Origin: Flavobacterium psychrophilum
GTDB lineage: Bacteria; Bacteroidota; Bacteroidia; Flavobacteriales; Flavobacteriaceae
NCBI GenBank assembly: GCA_945879625.1
Contig: CAMCVA010000008.1
Span: 48,818-112,817, forward strand
Direction: 5' to 3'
DNA length: 64,000 bases
Positions 18,175-27,621 of the stretch are shown in pieces. Positions within the stretch are counted from its first letter, which is position 1; every line of letters begins with the position of its first letter. The notes under the pieces are model-generated. The model had not been told where the DNA came from. It searched no databases and worked only from the letters and a program-made list of their open reading frames with translations. Made by a program: the position numbers and the translations under genes.

Positions 18175-20142
18175 ATGAAAATGAAACAGTTATTTTTAAG
18201 TTTGTTTATCAGTTTGCAAGTAGCATCCTATGCCCAAACTGCAACCAAAGAAGCCCTTTTCACCATTGATGCAAAGCCATATTATACCGATGAGTTTTTA
18301 CGGGTGTACAACAAAAACTTAGATTTAGTCAAAGACGAATCCCAAAAAGACCTCACCCAATACTTGGAACTTTTTGTGGGATACAAGTTAAAAATCACCA
18401 AAGCCAATAAATTAGGTTTGCAGAATGGCGAGGCCTACAAAAACGAATTGGCTTCCTACCGCACCCAGTTATCCAAGAATTATTTAACCGATTCTAAAGT
18501 GACCAACGAATTGGTGGTAGAAGGCTATGAGCGTTCTAAAAAAGAAATTAAAGCAGCGCATATTTTGTTATTAGTTGATGAAAATGCTGCACCTGCCGAT
18601 ACTTTAGCAGCGTTCAATAAAGCCAAAGAAATTCGCGAGCGAGCGCTAAAAGGTGAAGATTTTGGACAATTGGCCGCTGAGTTTTCTCAAGACCCTTCGG
18701 TCAAAGAAAACAAAGGTGATTTGGGTTATTTTTCTTCCTTTCGTATGGTGTATGCCTTCGAAACGGCAGCCTTTAAAACTGCCAAAGGCGCAATTTCCAA
18801 TCCGGTACGTACGCGCTTTGGTTATCACTTGATTCACGTAGAAGATGTGCGGGACAACCGTGGCGAAGTGACCGTTGCCCACATCATGATTTTAAATCCA
18901 AAAGAAGATAAGCCTGAAGATAAAGTGGCTGCCCAATCAAAAATTGACGACATCTACCAAAAATTGCAACAAGGCGAAAAGTTTGAAGAATTGGCCAAGC
19001 AGTTTTCTGAAGACAAATCGTCATCGTCAAGAGGTGGCGTTTTGGCGCGTTTCGGATCAGGGCAATTGAGTGCCGAAGAATTTGAGAACACAGCCTTTAC
19101 CTTAACCCCAGAAAACCCAATTTCGGCTCCGTTTCAAACTCGTTTTGGTTGGCACATTGTCAAATTAATCGAAAAACATGCGTTAAAATCGTTTGACGAA
19201 ATGAAAGTTGAATTGGAAAGCAAAGTGGGTAAAGACGATCGTTCTCGATTGATAACCAATTCGTTGAATGAAAAACTACAAAAGAAATATGCGCCCAAAC
19301 GCGACGCTAAATTGTATGCTTTACTCGTGAAATCAGTTACAGCCGATTTTTATGAAAGCAAATGGGAAGTTCCGGCGAACAAAGCGTTTGCTGCAAAATT
19401 AGTAGGCGTTGGCGCAAAAGAAATTAGCGGAAATGATTTTTTAGCTTATTTGAAAGACCAACAAAAATCAGGACTTAAAATTAAACCGGTTGCGAGTTTA
19501 GTGGATTATTTGTACAAACAATACCTAGAAGAACAATTGAGCAACTACTACACCGACAACTTGGAACAAGAATTTCCTGAGTTTGCTACGGTGATGGAAG
19601 AATACCGGGATGGCTTGTTGTTGTTTGATTTGATGGAAAAAGAAATCTGGGAAAAATCAAAAACAGACACCCTTGGTTTGCATTCATTTTTTGAAACCCG
19701 CAAATTCAATTACCTCTGGAAAAATAGATTGGAGGCCTTAGTTGTTTCGTCAACTCAAGAAGACGTGATTAAAAAAGCACAAAAACTACTCAAAAAAGGA
19801 GTAGGTGCCGAGAAAATAAAAGAGGCATTAAACACCAAAGACAAGGTGGTGGTCATGACCAACTCGGGTACATTTGAGGAAGGCAACGACGCCTTGCCCA
19901 AAAATGTGCCGTTTCAAGTAGGATTAACTGGAATTGCAAAAGAAGGGGAATACTATTTTATAACTAACGTTTCCAAAATAGTACCGTCAACGACCAAAAC
20001 TCTGGCCGAATGCAAAGGAAAAGTAATCAATGATTACCAGCAGTTTTTGGAACAAAAATGGGTGGATGATCTGAAAGCCGAATTTTCGGTTCAAGTAAAC
20101 CAAGCGGTTTTTGAAGCGGTTAAAAATCAGCTGAAAAAATAA
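18175..20142 (+). CDS. periplasmic peptidyl-prolyl isomerase with two parvulin domains
   Basis: The 655-residue product begins with a signal peptide (about 1-20, ending ASYAQ), so it is periplasmic. Two parvulin (PpiC/rotamase) domains are visible. The first runs from AAHILLLVDENA to TRFGYHLIHVEDV (about 125-225) and the second from VAHIMILNPKED to TRFGWHIVKLIE (about 232-335). A long C-terminal region of about 300 residues resembles SurA-type chaperone segments rather than an enzyme domain. It is the first of three genes that overlap or abut (stop/start TAATG at 20140-20144), followed by moxR. The likely role is folding of outer-membrane and secreted proteins, by analogy with SurA. Confidence 0.88.
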   Translation: MKMKQLFLSLFISLQVASYAQTATKEALFTIDAKPYYTDEFLRVYNKNLDLVKDESQKDLTQYLELFVGYKLKITKANKLGLQNGEAYKNELASYRTQLSKNYLTDSKVTNELVVEGYERSKKEIKAAHILLLVDENAAPADTLAAFNKAKEIRERALKGEDFGQLAAEFSQDPSVKENKGDLGYFSSFRMVYAFETAAFKTAKGAISNPVRTRFGYHLIHVEDVRDNRGEVTVAHIMILNPKEDKPEDKVAAQSKIDDIYQKLQQGEKFEELAKQFSEDKSSSSRGGVLARFGSGQLSAEEFENTAFTLTPENPISAPFQTRFGWHIVKLIEKHALKSFDEMKVELESKVGKDDRSRLITNSLNEKLQKKYAPKRDAKLYALLVKSVTADFYESKWEVPANKAFAAKLVGVGAKEISGNDFLAYLKDQQKSGLKIKPVASLVDYLYKQYLEEQLSNYYTDNLEQEFPEFATVMEEYRDGLLLFDLMEKEIWEKSKTDTLGLHSFFETRKFNYLWKNRLEALVVSSTQEDVIKKAQKLLKKGVGAEKIKEALNTKDKVVVMTNSGTFEEGNDALPKNVPFQVGLTGIAKEGEYYFITNVSKIVPSTTKTLAECKGKVINDYQQFLEQKWVDDLKAEFSVQVNQAVFEAVKNQLKK

Positions 20143-20996
20143 TGCGAAAGCTAACGGGCATTTTGCTGCTGTTGTTGGTTTGCGTTTCTTGTAGTTTTTT
20201 TAAACCAGAAGCCAATACAGAAGCCATTGCTCGAGTAAACGATCAGTATTTATATGCTGCCGATTTAAAAGGTTTGGTGCCCAAGGGGGCTATAGAAAAA
20301 GACAGCGTGAGTATTGTGCGCGATTTCATCAACCGTTGGGCTGCGCAAGAGTTGCTGTATAATGCCGCCGATGTCAATCTAAATAAGACCAAGAAAGCCA
20401 ATTTTGATGCCTTGATCAATCAATACAAAATTGATTTATACACCAAGGCCTATTTGGAAGAAATCGTAAAAAGATCAGTTGACACCGTAATTTCAGACGA
20501 AGAATTGCAACGGTATTATGCCGCCAACAAGGAGAATTTTAGAACGAATGCGGCTTTAGTTCGCTTGCGTTACATTCACCTGAGTAAAGACAATCCCCGG
20601 TTTGGAAGCATACAAAGCAAGTTTTTTGATTATAAAAAAAAGGATAAAAAATTCTGGGATACCTATTCCATTCAGTGCAAAAGTTATGCGTTGAATGATA
20701 CGGTTTGGGTGGCGATGGATCAGGTATACGATAAATTGCCGTTTATAACCACAGCCAATAAAGACCAATACATCAATCCGGGAAAAAAAATACAGTATCC
20801 CGATGGCAATGAGGTGTATTTGGTGAAAATTAGCAATGTAATAGGAAAAAATCAGGTGGGACCTTTTGATTTTGTGAAACCGACGTTGAAAGAAGTGATC
20901 CTGAATAACAGGAAGTTGGAGTTAATTAAAAAATTTGAAAAAGACATCATCGACGATGCGCTGAAAGACGAAGATTATGAATTATACAAAAAATAA
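20142..20996 (+). CDS. lipoprotein related to SurA/PpiC foldases, apparently without catalytic domain
   Basis: The 284 residues start with a lipoprotein-type signal (LLLLLVCVSCSFF, candidate lipid Cys17). The next part, with IARVNDQYLYAADL, resembles the SurA N-terminal chaperone region. Where a parvulin domain should lie, the order of elements is still faintly visible (LRYIHLSKD ... VYDKLPF ... EVYLVKISNV). The hallmark segments (GDLGYF-type loop and FGxHI strand) are missing, so isomerase activity is unlikely. It overlaps its neighbours by 1 bp upstream and 20 bp downstream, which implies coupled translation. It is probably a membrane-tethered partner chaperone; this is inference. Confidence 0.75.
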   Translation: MRKLTGILLLLLVCVSCSFFKPEANTEAIARVNDQYLYAADLKGLVPKGAIEKDSVSIVRDFINRWAAQELLYNAADVNLNKTKKANFDALINQYKIDLYTKAYLEEIVKRSVDTVISDEELQRYYAANKENFRTNAALVRLRYIHLSKDNPRFGSIQSKFFDYKKKDKKFWDTYSIQCKSYALNDTVWVAMDQVYDKLPFITTANKDQYINPGKKIQYPDGNEVYLVKISNVIGKNQVGPFDFVKPTLKEVILNNRKLELIKKFEKDIIDDALKDEDYELYKK

Positions 20997-22380
20997 AGGG
21001 ATTTTGATTGTGGCTGTTGCCTTGTTTTGTTCACTGACAACGCTGGCGCAAGAAGTAATTAAAGATTCTGTAAAAGCAGAATCTGTTTCGGCAACAATGC
21101 GCAAAAAAGTAGACGGGGTAATTGCCACCATCGGCGATTACAACATTCTGGATTCTGATATCGACAAGACTTTTTTGGAACTCACCAGCCAAGGCAATTC
21201 GATCAAAGACTTGAGCCGTTGCCAAATGTTGGGCAAATTGATGGAAGAAAAACTCTATGCGCACCAAGCTATACAAGATAGTATTGTGGTGACCGATGAA
21301 GAGGTGAAATCAAAAATGGAGGAGCAATTAACCTACATGATTGAGCAATTGGGCTCCATGGAGAAAGTGGTGAGCTACTTTAAAAAATCAACCGAAGAAG
21401 ATTTTAGAACCGATTTGTTTGAAATCATCAAAATAAACAAACTCACTTCGTCTATGCAAAAGAAAATTGTAGATGAGGTAGAAATTACGCCCGAGGAAGT
21501 GCGCAACTTTTTCAAAAAAATACCAGAAACAGAATTGCCCGTATTTGGAGCCGAACTCGAAGTGTCTCAAATTGTGGTGCAGCCCAAAATGTCTGATGCC
21601 GACAAACAAAAAGTGATTGCACGTCTCAAGGAATTTAAAAGCGAGGTGCAGGCGGGCTCCAGTTTTTCGACCAAGGCCGTATTGTATTCGCAAGATCCGG
21701 GCTCCAGCTCAAACGGCGGTTATTACAAGATGAACAAAAAAACGCCATTTGTCAAAGAGTTTAAAGATGTGGCTTTTAGTTTGGGCGAAGGCGAAATTTC
21801 GGAACCCTTCGAAACCGATTTTGGTTTTCACATTATTTATGTAGAAAAAATTAGAGGACAAGAAATTGAGTTGCGCCATATTTTATTGGTACCTTCTATA
21901 ACCGATCAAGCGCTCAAAGAGGCCAAAGAACGCATCTTGCAAATCAAAAAGAAAATCGAAGACAAAGCCATCACCTTTGCCGATGCTGCTCGTGCCGAAT
22001 CAGACGAAAAAGAAACCAAAGCCAATGGCGGAGTATTGATTAATCCCAAAACACAAGACACGCACTTTGAGTTGACCAAAATGGATCCGGCGTTTTATTC
22101 GCAAGTTTCTAACTTAAAAGAAGGAGAAATTTCGGTTCCCTTAATTGATGCCGATCAATCTGGCAAGAAAAAATACAAAATTGTGATGGTCACCAACCGC
22201 ATCAACGAGCATAACGCCGATTATGCCAAAGATTATTTAAAGATCAAAGACTTGGCCTTGAAAGAAAAACAAATCAATGCCATTGCCAAATGGTCTGAAG
22301 AAAAAATCAAAGAAACCTACATCAAAATCAATGGCGAATACCGCGACTGCGCGTTCACCAACAATTGGTTAAAAAAATAA
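20977..22380 (+). CDS. SurA-like periplasmic chaperone/peptidyl-prolyl isomerase
   Basis: The 467 residues carry a signal peptide (about 1-24, ending TTLAQ) and a SurA-type N-terminal region (VDGVIATIGDYNILDSDID, then LMEEKLYAHQAI). Two parvulin-like domains follow: the first from LEVSQIVVQPK to TDFGFHIIYVEKIRG (about 180-290), the second from LRHILLVPSI to about 400. This is the classical SurA arrangement and length. The gene overlaps the preceding lipoprotein gene by 20 bp. Expected role: outer-membrane protein biogenesis. Confidence 0.88.
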   Translation: MNYTKNKGILIVAVALFCSLTTLAQEVIKDSVKAESVSATMRKKVDGVIATIGDYNILDSDIDKTFLELTSQGNSIKDLSRCQMLGKLMEEKLYAHQAIQDSIVVTDEEVKSKMEEQLTYMIEQLGSMEKVVSYFKKSTEEDFRTDLFEIIKINKLTSSMQKKIVDEVEITPEEVRNFFKKIPETELPVFGAELEVSQIVVQPKMSDADKQKVIARLKEFKSEVQAGSSFSTKAVLYSQDPGSSSNGGYYKMNKKTPFVKEFKDVAFSLGEGEISEPFETDFGFHIIYVEKIRGQEIELRHILLVPSITDQALKEAKERILQIKKKIEDKAITFADAARAESDEKETKANGGVLINPKTQDTHFELTKMDPAFYSQVSNLKEGEISVPLIDADQSGKKKYKIVMVTNRINEHNADYAKDYLKIKDLALKEKQINAIAKWSEEKIKETYIKINGEYRDCAFTNNWLKK

Positions 22381-22399
22381 TTTACTAAACGAAACTTCC

Positions 22400-23353
22400 A
22401 TGTCTGACGTAGCCGCGATTCAAAATTTAGTAGAAAAACGATTGACACTCAAAGCCGAAATTGCCAAAGTAATTGTGGGGCAAGATGAGGTGGTTGATCA
22501 GATTTTATTGAGTGTATTTTCGGGCGGACACGCCTTGTTGGTTGGGGTGCCCGGATTGGCCAAAACCTTGATGGTAAATACGATAGCGCAAGCCTTGGGA
22601 TTGCAGTTCAAACGCATTCAGTTTACACCCGATTTGATGCCTTCGGATATTTTAGGTAGTGAAATCTTGGACGAAAACAGACAGTTTAAATTCATTAAAG
22701 GCCCTATATTTTCTAATATCATTTTGGCTGATGAGATCAACCGTACGCCGCCCAAAACACAAGCTGCCTTATTAGAAGCCATGCAAGAACGTGCGGTAAC
22801 CATTGCCGGACACAATTACAAATTGGATTTGCCTTATTTTGTATTGGCTACACAAAACCCCATTGAACAAGAAGGAACCTATCCGTTACCCGAAGCGCAA
22901 TTGGATCGTTTTATGTTCTCGATAAAACTCGATTACCCGTCGTTTGCAGAGGAAGTTGCCGTGGTAAAAAGCACCACGTCCGATCATAAAGCCACCATCA
23001 ATCCCTTGTTTGAAGCACAAGAGATTATCGATTTTCAGCACCTCATTCGCCGCGTTCCAGTCGCCGATAATGTCATCGAATATGCAGTAACTTTGGTAAG
23101 CAAAACACGTCCAGACAATGCATTGGCCAATGACTTTGTGAAAACGTATATCGATTGGGGAGCAGGACCTCGTGCTTCTCAAAATTTAATTTTGGCTGCC
23201 AAGGCCAATGCGGCTTTCACCGGAAAATATTCTCCCGATATCGAAGATGTAAAAGCAGTAGCTATAGGAATTTTGCGCCATCGTGTAGTAAAAAACTACA
23301 AAGCAGATGCTGAGGGAATTTCAATTGAAACCATTATTTCTTCTTTGTTTTAG
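22400..23353 (+). CDS. MoxR-family AAA+ ATPase
   Basis: MoxR ATPases act as chaperones in maturation of metalloenzymes or cell-envelope complexes, usually with von Willebrand factor A partners. The 317 residues have Walker A GVPGLAKT (49-56), Walker B NIILADEIN (106-114) and the sensor/lid sequence TQNPIEQEGTYPLPEAQLDRF. It starts 19 bp after the SurA-like gene and appears to close that operon. The usual partners (DUF58 and vWA proteins) are not next to it, so its substrate is unclear. The context suggests envelope stress or protein maturation. Confidence 0.9.
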   Translation: MSDVAAIQNLVEKRLTLKAEIAKVIVGQDEVVDQILLSVFSGGHALLVGVPGLAKTLMVNTIAQALGLQFKRIQFTPDLMPSDILGSEILDENRQFKFIKGPIFSNIILADEINRTPPKTQAALLEAMQERAVTIAGHNYKLDLPYFVLATQNPIEQEGTYPLPEAQLDRFMFSIKLDYPSFAEEVAVVKSTTSDHKATINPLFEAQEIIDFQHLIRRVPVADNVIEYAVTLVSKTRPDNALANDFVKTYIDWGAGPRASQNLILAAKANAAFTGKYSPDIEDVKAVAIGILRHRVVKNYKADAEGISIETIISSLF

Positions 23354-23529
23354 GACAAATCATTTCGAAATCGACAAAAAAATCAGTTTAAATTATTGAT
23401 TTCTTAAAATTTTAGCTGTTTATCATCTTTTTGATGAATAGAATGTATCGATAGTTCTATTTTTAAAATAATTATCTGCTGAAACTGGACTTTTAGTAAA
23501 AATCTTTCAGTCATTTGGGTGGAATTGCC

Positions 23530-23537
23530 TAAATTTG
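23530..23537 (+). promoter_or_regulatory. -7 element of the aconitase promoter
   Basis: TAAATTTG matches TAnnTTTG, 26 bp before the aconitase ATG. No good -33 TTTG is present at 19 bp; TTTC at 23505-23508 is the nearest. The rest of the 210-bp spacer shows only AT-rich sequence. Confidence 0.5.
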
Positions 23538-23563
23538 CGACAAACTAATAAATCCAATTCATT

Positions 23564-25828
23564 ATGGCTTTTGATATTGAAATGATTAAAAAGGTCTATG
23601 CCAATATGACCGCTCGCGTGGACCAAGCTCGCACTATTGTTGGTCGTCCACTTAGCCTCACCGAAAAAATATTATACAACCACTTGTGGGAAGGAATGCC
23701 TTCACAGTCCTTTAGTCGTGGAGCTGATTATGTTGATTTTGCTCCAGACCGTGTAGCCTGTCAAGATGCTACGGCGCAAATGGCTTTGTTGCAATTTATG
23801 CACGCCAGAAAACCAAAAGTTGCAGTGCCCACCACTGTGCATTGCGATCACTTAATTCAAGCCAAGGTTGGAGCCAAAACTGATTTGGCTGTAGCCAATT
23901 CTCAATCCAAAGAAGTATTTGACTTTTTATCATCCGTATCCAATAAATACGGCATTGGGTTTTGGAAGCCGGGCGCCGGAATTATTCACCAAGTAGTTTT
24001 AGAAAATTATGCCTTTCCAGGCGGAATGATGATCGGAACCGATTCACATACGGTAAATGCCGGTGGATTGGGGATGTTGGCCATTGGAGTAGGCGGAGCT
24101 GATGCCGTAGACGTGATGTCGGGCATGGCGTGGGAACTGAAATTCCCGAAATTAATTGGCGTAAAATTGACCGGAAAATTAAACGGCTGGACGGCACCAA
24201 AAGATGTTATTCTTCGTGTGGCCGATATCTTAACCGTAAAAGGAGGAACCGGAGCAGTAGTAGAATATTTTGGCGAAGGAGCCATCAATATGTCGTGTAC
24301 CGGAAAAGGCACCATTTGTAATATGGGTGCCGAAATTGGAGCCACTACTTCTACATTTGGGTACGACGATTCGATGCGTCGTTACTTGGCTTCTACCGGA
24401 CGTCAAGATGTGGTGGATGCAGCTGATGCTATCGCTCCCTATTTAACTGGAGATCCAGAAGTGTATGCCAATCCATCTGCCTATTTTGATCAAGTGATCG
24501 AAATCAACTTAACAGAATTAGAGCCCTATATCAACGGACCTTTTACACCCGATCGCGGAACACCCGTTTCTCAAATGAAAGCCGAAGCCGCCAAAAATGA
24601 TTGGCCTCTGAAAGTAGAATGGGGATTGATTGGTTCTTGTACCAATTCATCCTACGAAGATATGGCCCGTGCGGCCTCGATCGTAGAACAAGCGGTTGCC
24701 CATGGCATCACGCCTAAAGCCGAATTTGGAATTAACCCGGGTTCAGAGCAAGTACGTTACACGATAGAAAGAGACGGTATTATTGCCACTTTCGAAAAAA
24801 TGGGAACCAAAGTATTCACCAATGCTTGCGGACCTTGCATCGGACAATGGGATCGTGATGGTGCCGATAAAGGCGAAAAAAATACCATCGTGCATTCGTT
24901 CAACAGAAACTTTTCTAAACGTGCCGATGGGAATCCAAATACACATGCCTTTGTAACCTCGCCAGAGATGGTGGCCGCTTTGGCCATTTCGGGAGATTTG
25001 TCGTTTAATCCATTAACCGATACGTTATTAAATGACAAAGGCGAAGCGGTAAAATTACTTCCTCCTACAGGAGATGAATTGCCAAGCAAAGGATTTGCGG
25101 TTGAAGATGCAGGTTTTCAGGCACCTGCCGAAGACGGAAGTGGCGTGCAAGTTGTGGTTTCGGAAACATCTGATCGTTTGCAATTGCTAGCGCCATTTGA
25201 TGCTTGGGACGGAAACAATATCACGGGAGCCAAATTGCTCATTAAAGCCTTTGGTAAATGCACCACCGACCACATATCTATGGCTGGGCCTTGGTTGCGT
25301 TTCCGCGGTCACTTGGATAATATTTCAAACAACATGTTAATTGGAGCGGTGAATGCATTTAATGACAAAGCCAATTCGGTAAAAAATCAATTGACTGGAA
25401 ATTACGATACCGTACCAGCTGTGCAGCGTGCCTACAAAGCCGCCGGAATTTCTTCTATTGTAGTGGGAGATCACAATTATGGCGAAGGATCATCGAGAGA
25501 GCATGCGGCAATGGAGCCTCGTTTCTTGGGCGTGAAAGCTGTTTTGGTGAAATCATTTGCCCGTATTCACGAAACCAACTTGAAAAAACAAGGCATGTTG
25601 GCCTTGACGTTTGCCCACGAAGCCGATTATGATAAAATTCAAGAAAACGACAGCATTGATTTTATTGATTTGGTAGATTTTGCACCGGGCAAACCCTTGA
25701 GTCTAGTGTTCACTCACGCCGACGGTTCAGCGGATACAATTATGGCCAATCATTCCTACAACGACAGCCAAATTGGTTGGTTTGTAGCCGGATCAGCCTT
25801 AAACTTGATTGCTGCGGCAACCAACTAA
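23564..25828 (+). CDS. acn: aconitate hydratase, mitochondrial-type
   Basis: Converts citrate to isocitrate in the TCA cycle with a 4Fe-4S cluster. The 754-residue length and sequence fit the mitochondrial-like aconitase common in Bacteroidota rather than AcnA (about 890) or AcnB. The cluster ligands are C359 (GSCTNSS), C422 and C425 (ACGPCIG). Other signatures are [13 protein letters not shown] and the swivelling-domain [15 protein letters not shown]. It is single-gene, with a terminator carrying a UUCG tetraloop downstream. Confidence 0.97.
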   Translation: MAFDIEMIKKVYANMTARVDQARTIVGRPLSLTEKILYNHLWEGMPSQSFSRGADYVDFAPDRVACQDATAQMALLQFMHARKPKVAVPTTVHCDHLIQAKVGAKTDLAVANSQSKEVFDFLSSVSNKYGIGFWKPGAGIIHQVVLENYAFPGGMMIGTDSHTVNAGGLGMLAIGVGGADAVDVMSGMAWELKFPKLIGVKLTGKLNGWTAPKDVILRVADILTVKGGTGAVVEYFGEGAINMSCTGKGTICNMGAEIGATTSTFGYDDSMRRYLASTGRQDVVDAADAIAPYLTGDPEVYANPSAYFDQVIEINLTELEPYINGPFTPDRGTPVSQMKAEAAKNDWPLKVEWGLIGSCTNSSYEDMARAASIVEQAVAHGITPKAEFGINPGSEQVRYTIERDGIIATFEKMGTKVFTNACGPCIGQWDRDGADKGEKNTIVHSFNRNFSKRADGNPNTHAFVTSPEMVAALAISGDLSFNPLTDTLLNDKGEAVKLLPPTGDELPSKGFAVEDAGFQAPAEDGSGVQVVVSETSDRLQLLAPFDAWDGNNITGAKLLIKAFGKCTTDHISMAGPWLRFRGHLDNISNNMLIGAVNAFNDKANSVKNQLTGNYDTVPAVQRAYKAAGISSIVVGDHNYGEGSSREHAAMEPRFLGVKAVLVKSFARIHETNLKKQGMLALTFAHEADYDKIQENDSIDFIDLVDFAPGKPLSLVFTHADGSADTIMANHSYNDSQIGWFVAGSALNLIAAATN

Positions 25829-25848
25829 AATAAATTTATTTATAGTAC

Positions 25849-25876
25849 AGCCTCTGCTTCGGCAGGGGCTTTTTTA
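25849..25876 (+). terminator. aconitase terminator
   Basis: AGCCTCTGC (25849-25857), a TTCG tetraloop closed by C-G, GCAGGGGCT (25862-25870), then a T run. Confidence 0.92.
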
Positions 25877-25973
25877 TGGTCTTTTGGCGCAAGGTAAAAC
25901 CTATTGACTTTTTTATATCTTTAACCAATCGACCTGACCAATCGAAATGCATTAACTAACCAAAATTTTATCC

Positions 25974-27380
25974 ATGGAACACAAACCAGAAGAATTTAAA
26001 AAAGAATTAGGACTCCTAGACGGTACCATGTTGGTAGTTGGTTCTATGATTGGCTCGGGTATTTTTATCGTCAGTTCAGATATTGTGAGACAAGTTGGCT
26101 CTGCCGGATGGCTCATTGCCGTATGGGTTTTGTCGGGCTTAATTACCGTGATGGCCGCCGTGAGCTATGGCGAATTGAGCGCCTTGTTTCCCAAAGCCGG
26201 CGGACAATATGTCTACCTGAAAGAAGCCTACGGAAAACTGATCGCTTTTTTATACGGGTGGAGTTTTTTTACCGTAATACAAACCGGAACAATTGCTGCT
26301 GTAGGGGTGGCCTTTTCTAAATTTGCGGCCTATTTATACGCCCCGTTTAGTGATGAAAATGTCTTGTTTACGCTAGGCCTATTCAAATTAAATGCCGCAC
26401 AACTGGTATCTATTGCCACTATTATTTTGTTGACTTATTTAAATAGCAAAGGCGTAAAAAACAGTAAGGTATTACAAACCGTACTCACTGTTATAAAAAT
26501 ACTTTCCTTGGCGGGCTTGATTGTTTGTGGTTTATTATGGGCTGGAAATGCCGAAATTTGGAATGCCAACTGGGCCAATGCTTGGGCTACTCAATCCTAT
26601 GTAAAAGATACTGCTAGCTGGTTGCCTATTAGCGGTGTAGCCTTAATTACGGGTGTAGCTGCAGCCATGGTGGGCTCCTTGTTTTCGAGTGATGCTTGGG
26701 TAGGAGTTACCTTTATCGCCGGTGAAATGAAAAACCCCAAACGCAATGTGGGCTTGAGTCTTTTCTTAGGAACGTTGATCGTGAGTGTAATTTATGTGTT
26801 GGCCAATCTGATGTATTTGGCTGTAATTCCCTTGGATGGAATTGCAACTGCTCCATCAGATCGAGTAGCCGTAGTCGCGTCGCAAGCCATTTTTGGTCAT
26901 ATAGGCACCTATGTAATTGCCTTGATGATTATGGTGTCCACCTTTGCGTGCAACAACGGCTTGATTATGGCCGGGGCAAGAGTCTATTATACCATGGCAC
27001 AAGACAAATTGTTCTTTAAACAAGCAGCACAATTAAACGCAGCTCAAGTTCCTTCCTGGGCCTTATGGGCACAATGTTTTTGGGCATCTATTTTATGTCT
27101 CACCGGAAAATATGGCGATTTGCTTGATTTTGTTGTGATTATAGTCTTGATTTTTTACATCCTGACCATCTACGGTATTTTTATTTTACGCAAAAAAATG
27201 CCCGATGCCGAACGGCCGTATAAAGCGTTTGGCTATCCCTATATTCCTTTATTGTATATCGTGTTGGCCAGTGCAATCTCTATTGCTTTGTTGGTCACTA
27301 AAACGGATACCTGCGGTTGGGGGGTGTTGATTATGCTGCTTGGATTGCCGGTCTATTATCTTACCAAACCCAAAGAATAA
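25974..27380 (+). CDS. APC-superfamily amino-acid permease
   Basis: Inner-membrane secondary transporter. The 468 residues form about 12 hydrophobic spans. The first carries the family's unwound-helix motif GSMIGSGIF (23-31), and helix 3 contains PKAGGQYVYLKEAYG. The C-terminus has the ERPYKAFGYPYIP segment typical of APC amino-acid transporters of the LAT-like/YkbA group. The substrate cannot be read from sequence. It is single-gene with a terminator right after; behind it lies a fragment of another transporter on the opposite strand. Confidence 0.9.
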   Translation: MEHKPEEFKKELGLLDGTMLVVGSMIGSGIFIVSSDIVRQVGSAGWLIAVWVLSGLITVMAAVSYGELSALFPKAGGQYVYLKEAYGKLIAFLYGWSFFTVIQTGTIAAVGVAFSKFAAYLYAPFSDENVLFTLGLFKLNAAQLVSIATIILLTYLNSKGVKNSKVLQTVLTVIKILSLAGLIVCGLLWAGNAEIWNANWANAWATQSYVKDTASWLPISGVALITGVAAAMVGSLFSSDAWVGVTFIAGEMKNPKRNVGLSLFLGTLIVSVIYVLANLMYLAVIPLDGIATAPSDRVAVVASQAIFGHIGTYVIALMIMVSTFACNNGLIMAGARVYYTMAQDKLFFKQAAQLNAAQVPSWALWAQCFWASILCLTGKYGDLLDFVVIIVLIFYILTIYGIFILRKKMPDAERPYKAFGYPYIPLLYIVLASAISIALLVTKTDTCGWGVLIMLLGLPVYYLTKPKE

Positions 27381-27389
27381 GTACAAGAG

Positions 27390-27417
27390 AATCCGGTGAA
27401 TTTCATCGGATTTTTTT
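27390..27417 (+). terminator. terminator of the permease gene
   Basis: AATCCGGTGA pairs with TCATCGGATT (27390-27399/27403-27412) with an ATT loop, then a T run to 27417. Confidence 0.8.
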
Positions 27418-27610
27418 AGACACTTACCAGCTCGAGATACAGTATAGCCATTGCATCTGTACTCATTATCGTCAAGGTAATTAGGCCAATTACATTGGTA
27501 AATTTAGAATTGGTAAATTGGCCCATGATGGTTTTGTTGTTGCAGATGTGCAGGATAATGCCAATTAAAACCAGTGCAGTCAACCCATATAAAATAGCCG
27601 AATAAAGGGC
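27416..27610 (-). pseudogene. C-terminal remnant of an Nramp-type metal transporter
   Basis: Between the permease terminator and the GAPDH stop codon the minus strand reads 64 codons with no start, bounded by in-frame TAA (27613-27611) and TAA (27418-27416). The translation is two hydrophobic helices, SAILYGLTALVLIGIILHIC and NVIGLITLTIMSTDAMAILYL, joined by NNKTIMGQFTNSKFT. A helix ending in (N)NKxIMG, then a loop with TN and a final helix, is the C-terminus of Nramp/MntH-family transporters as I know them. The rest of the gene (about 350 residues) is absent, so it is a deletion remnant. It lies 11 bp downstream of GAPDH on the same strand. Confidence 0.6.
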
Positions 27611-27621
27611 TTAATTTTGGA

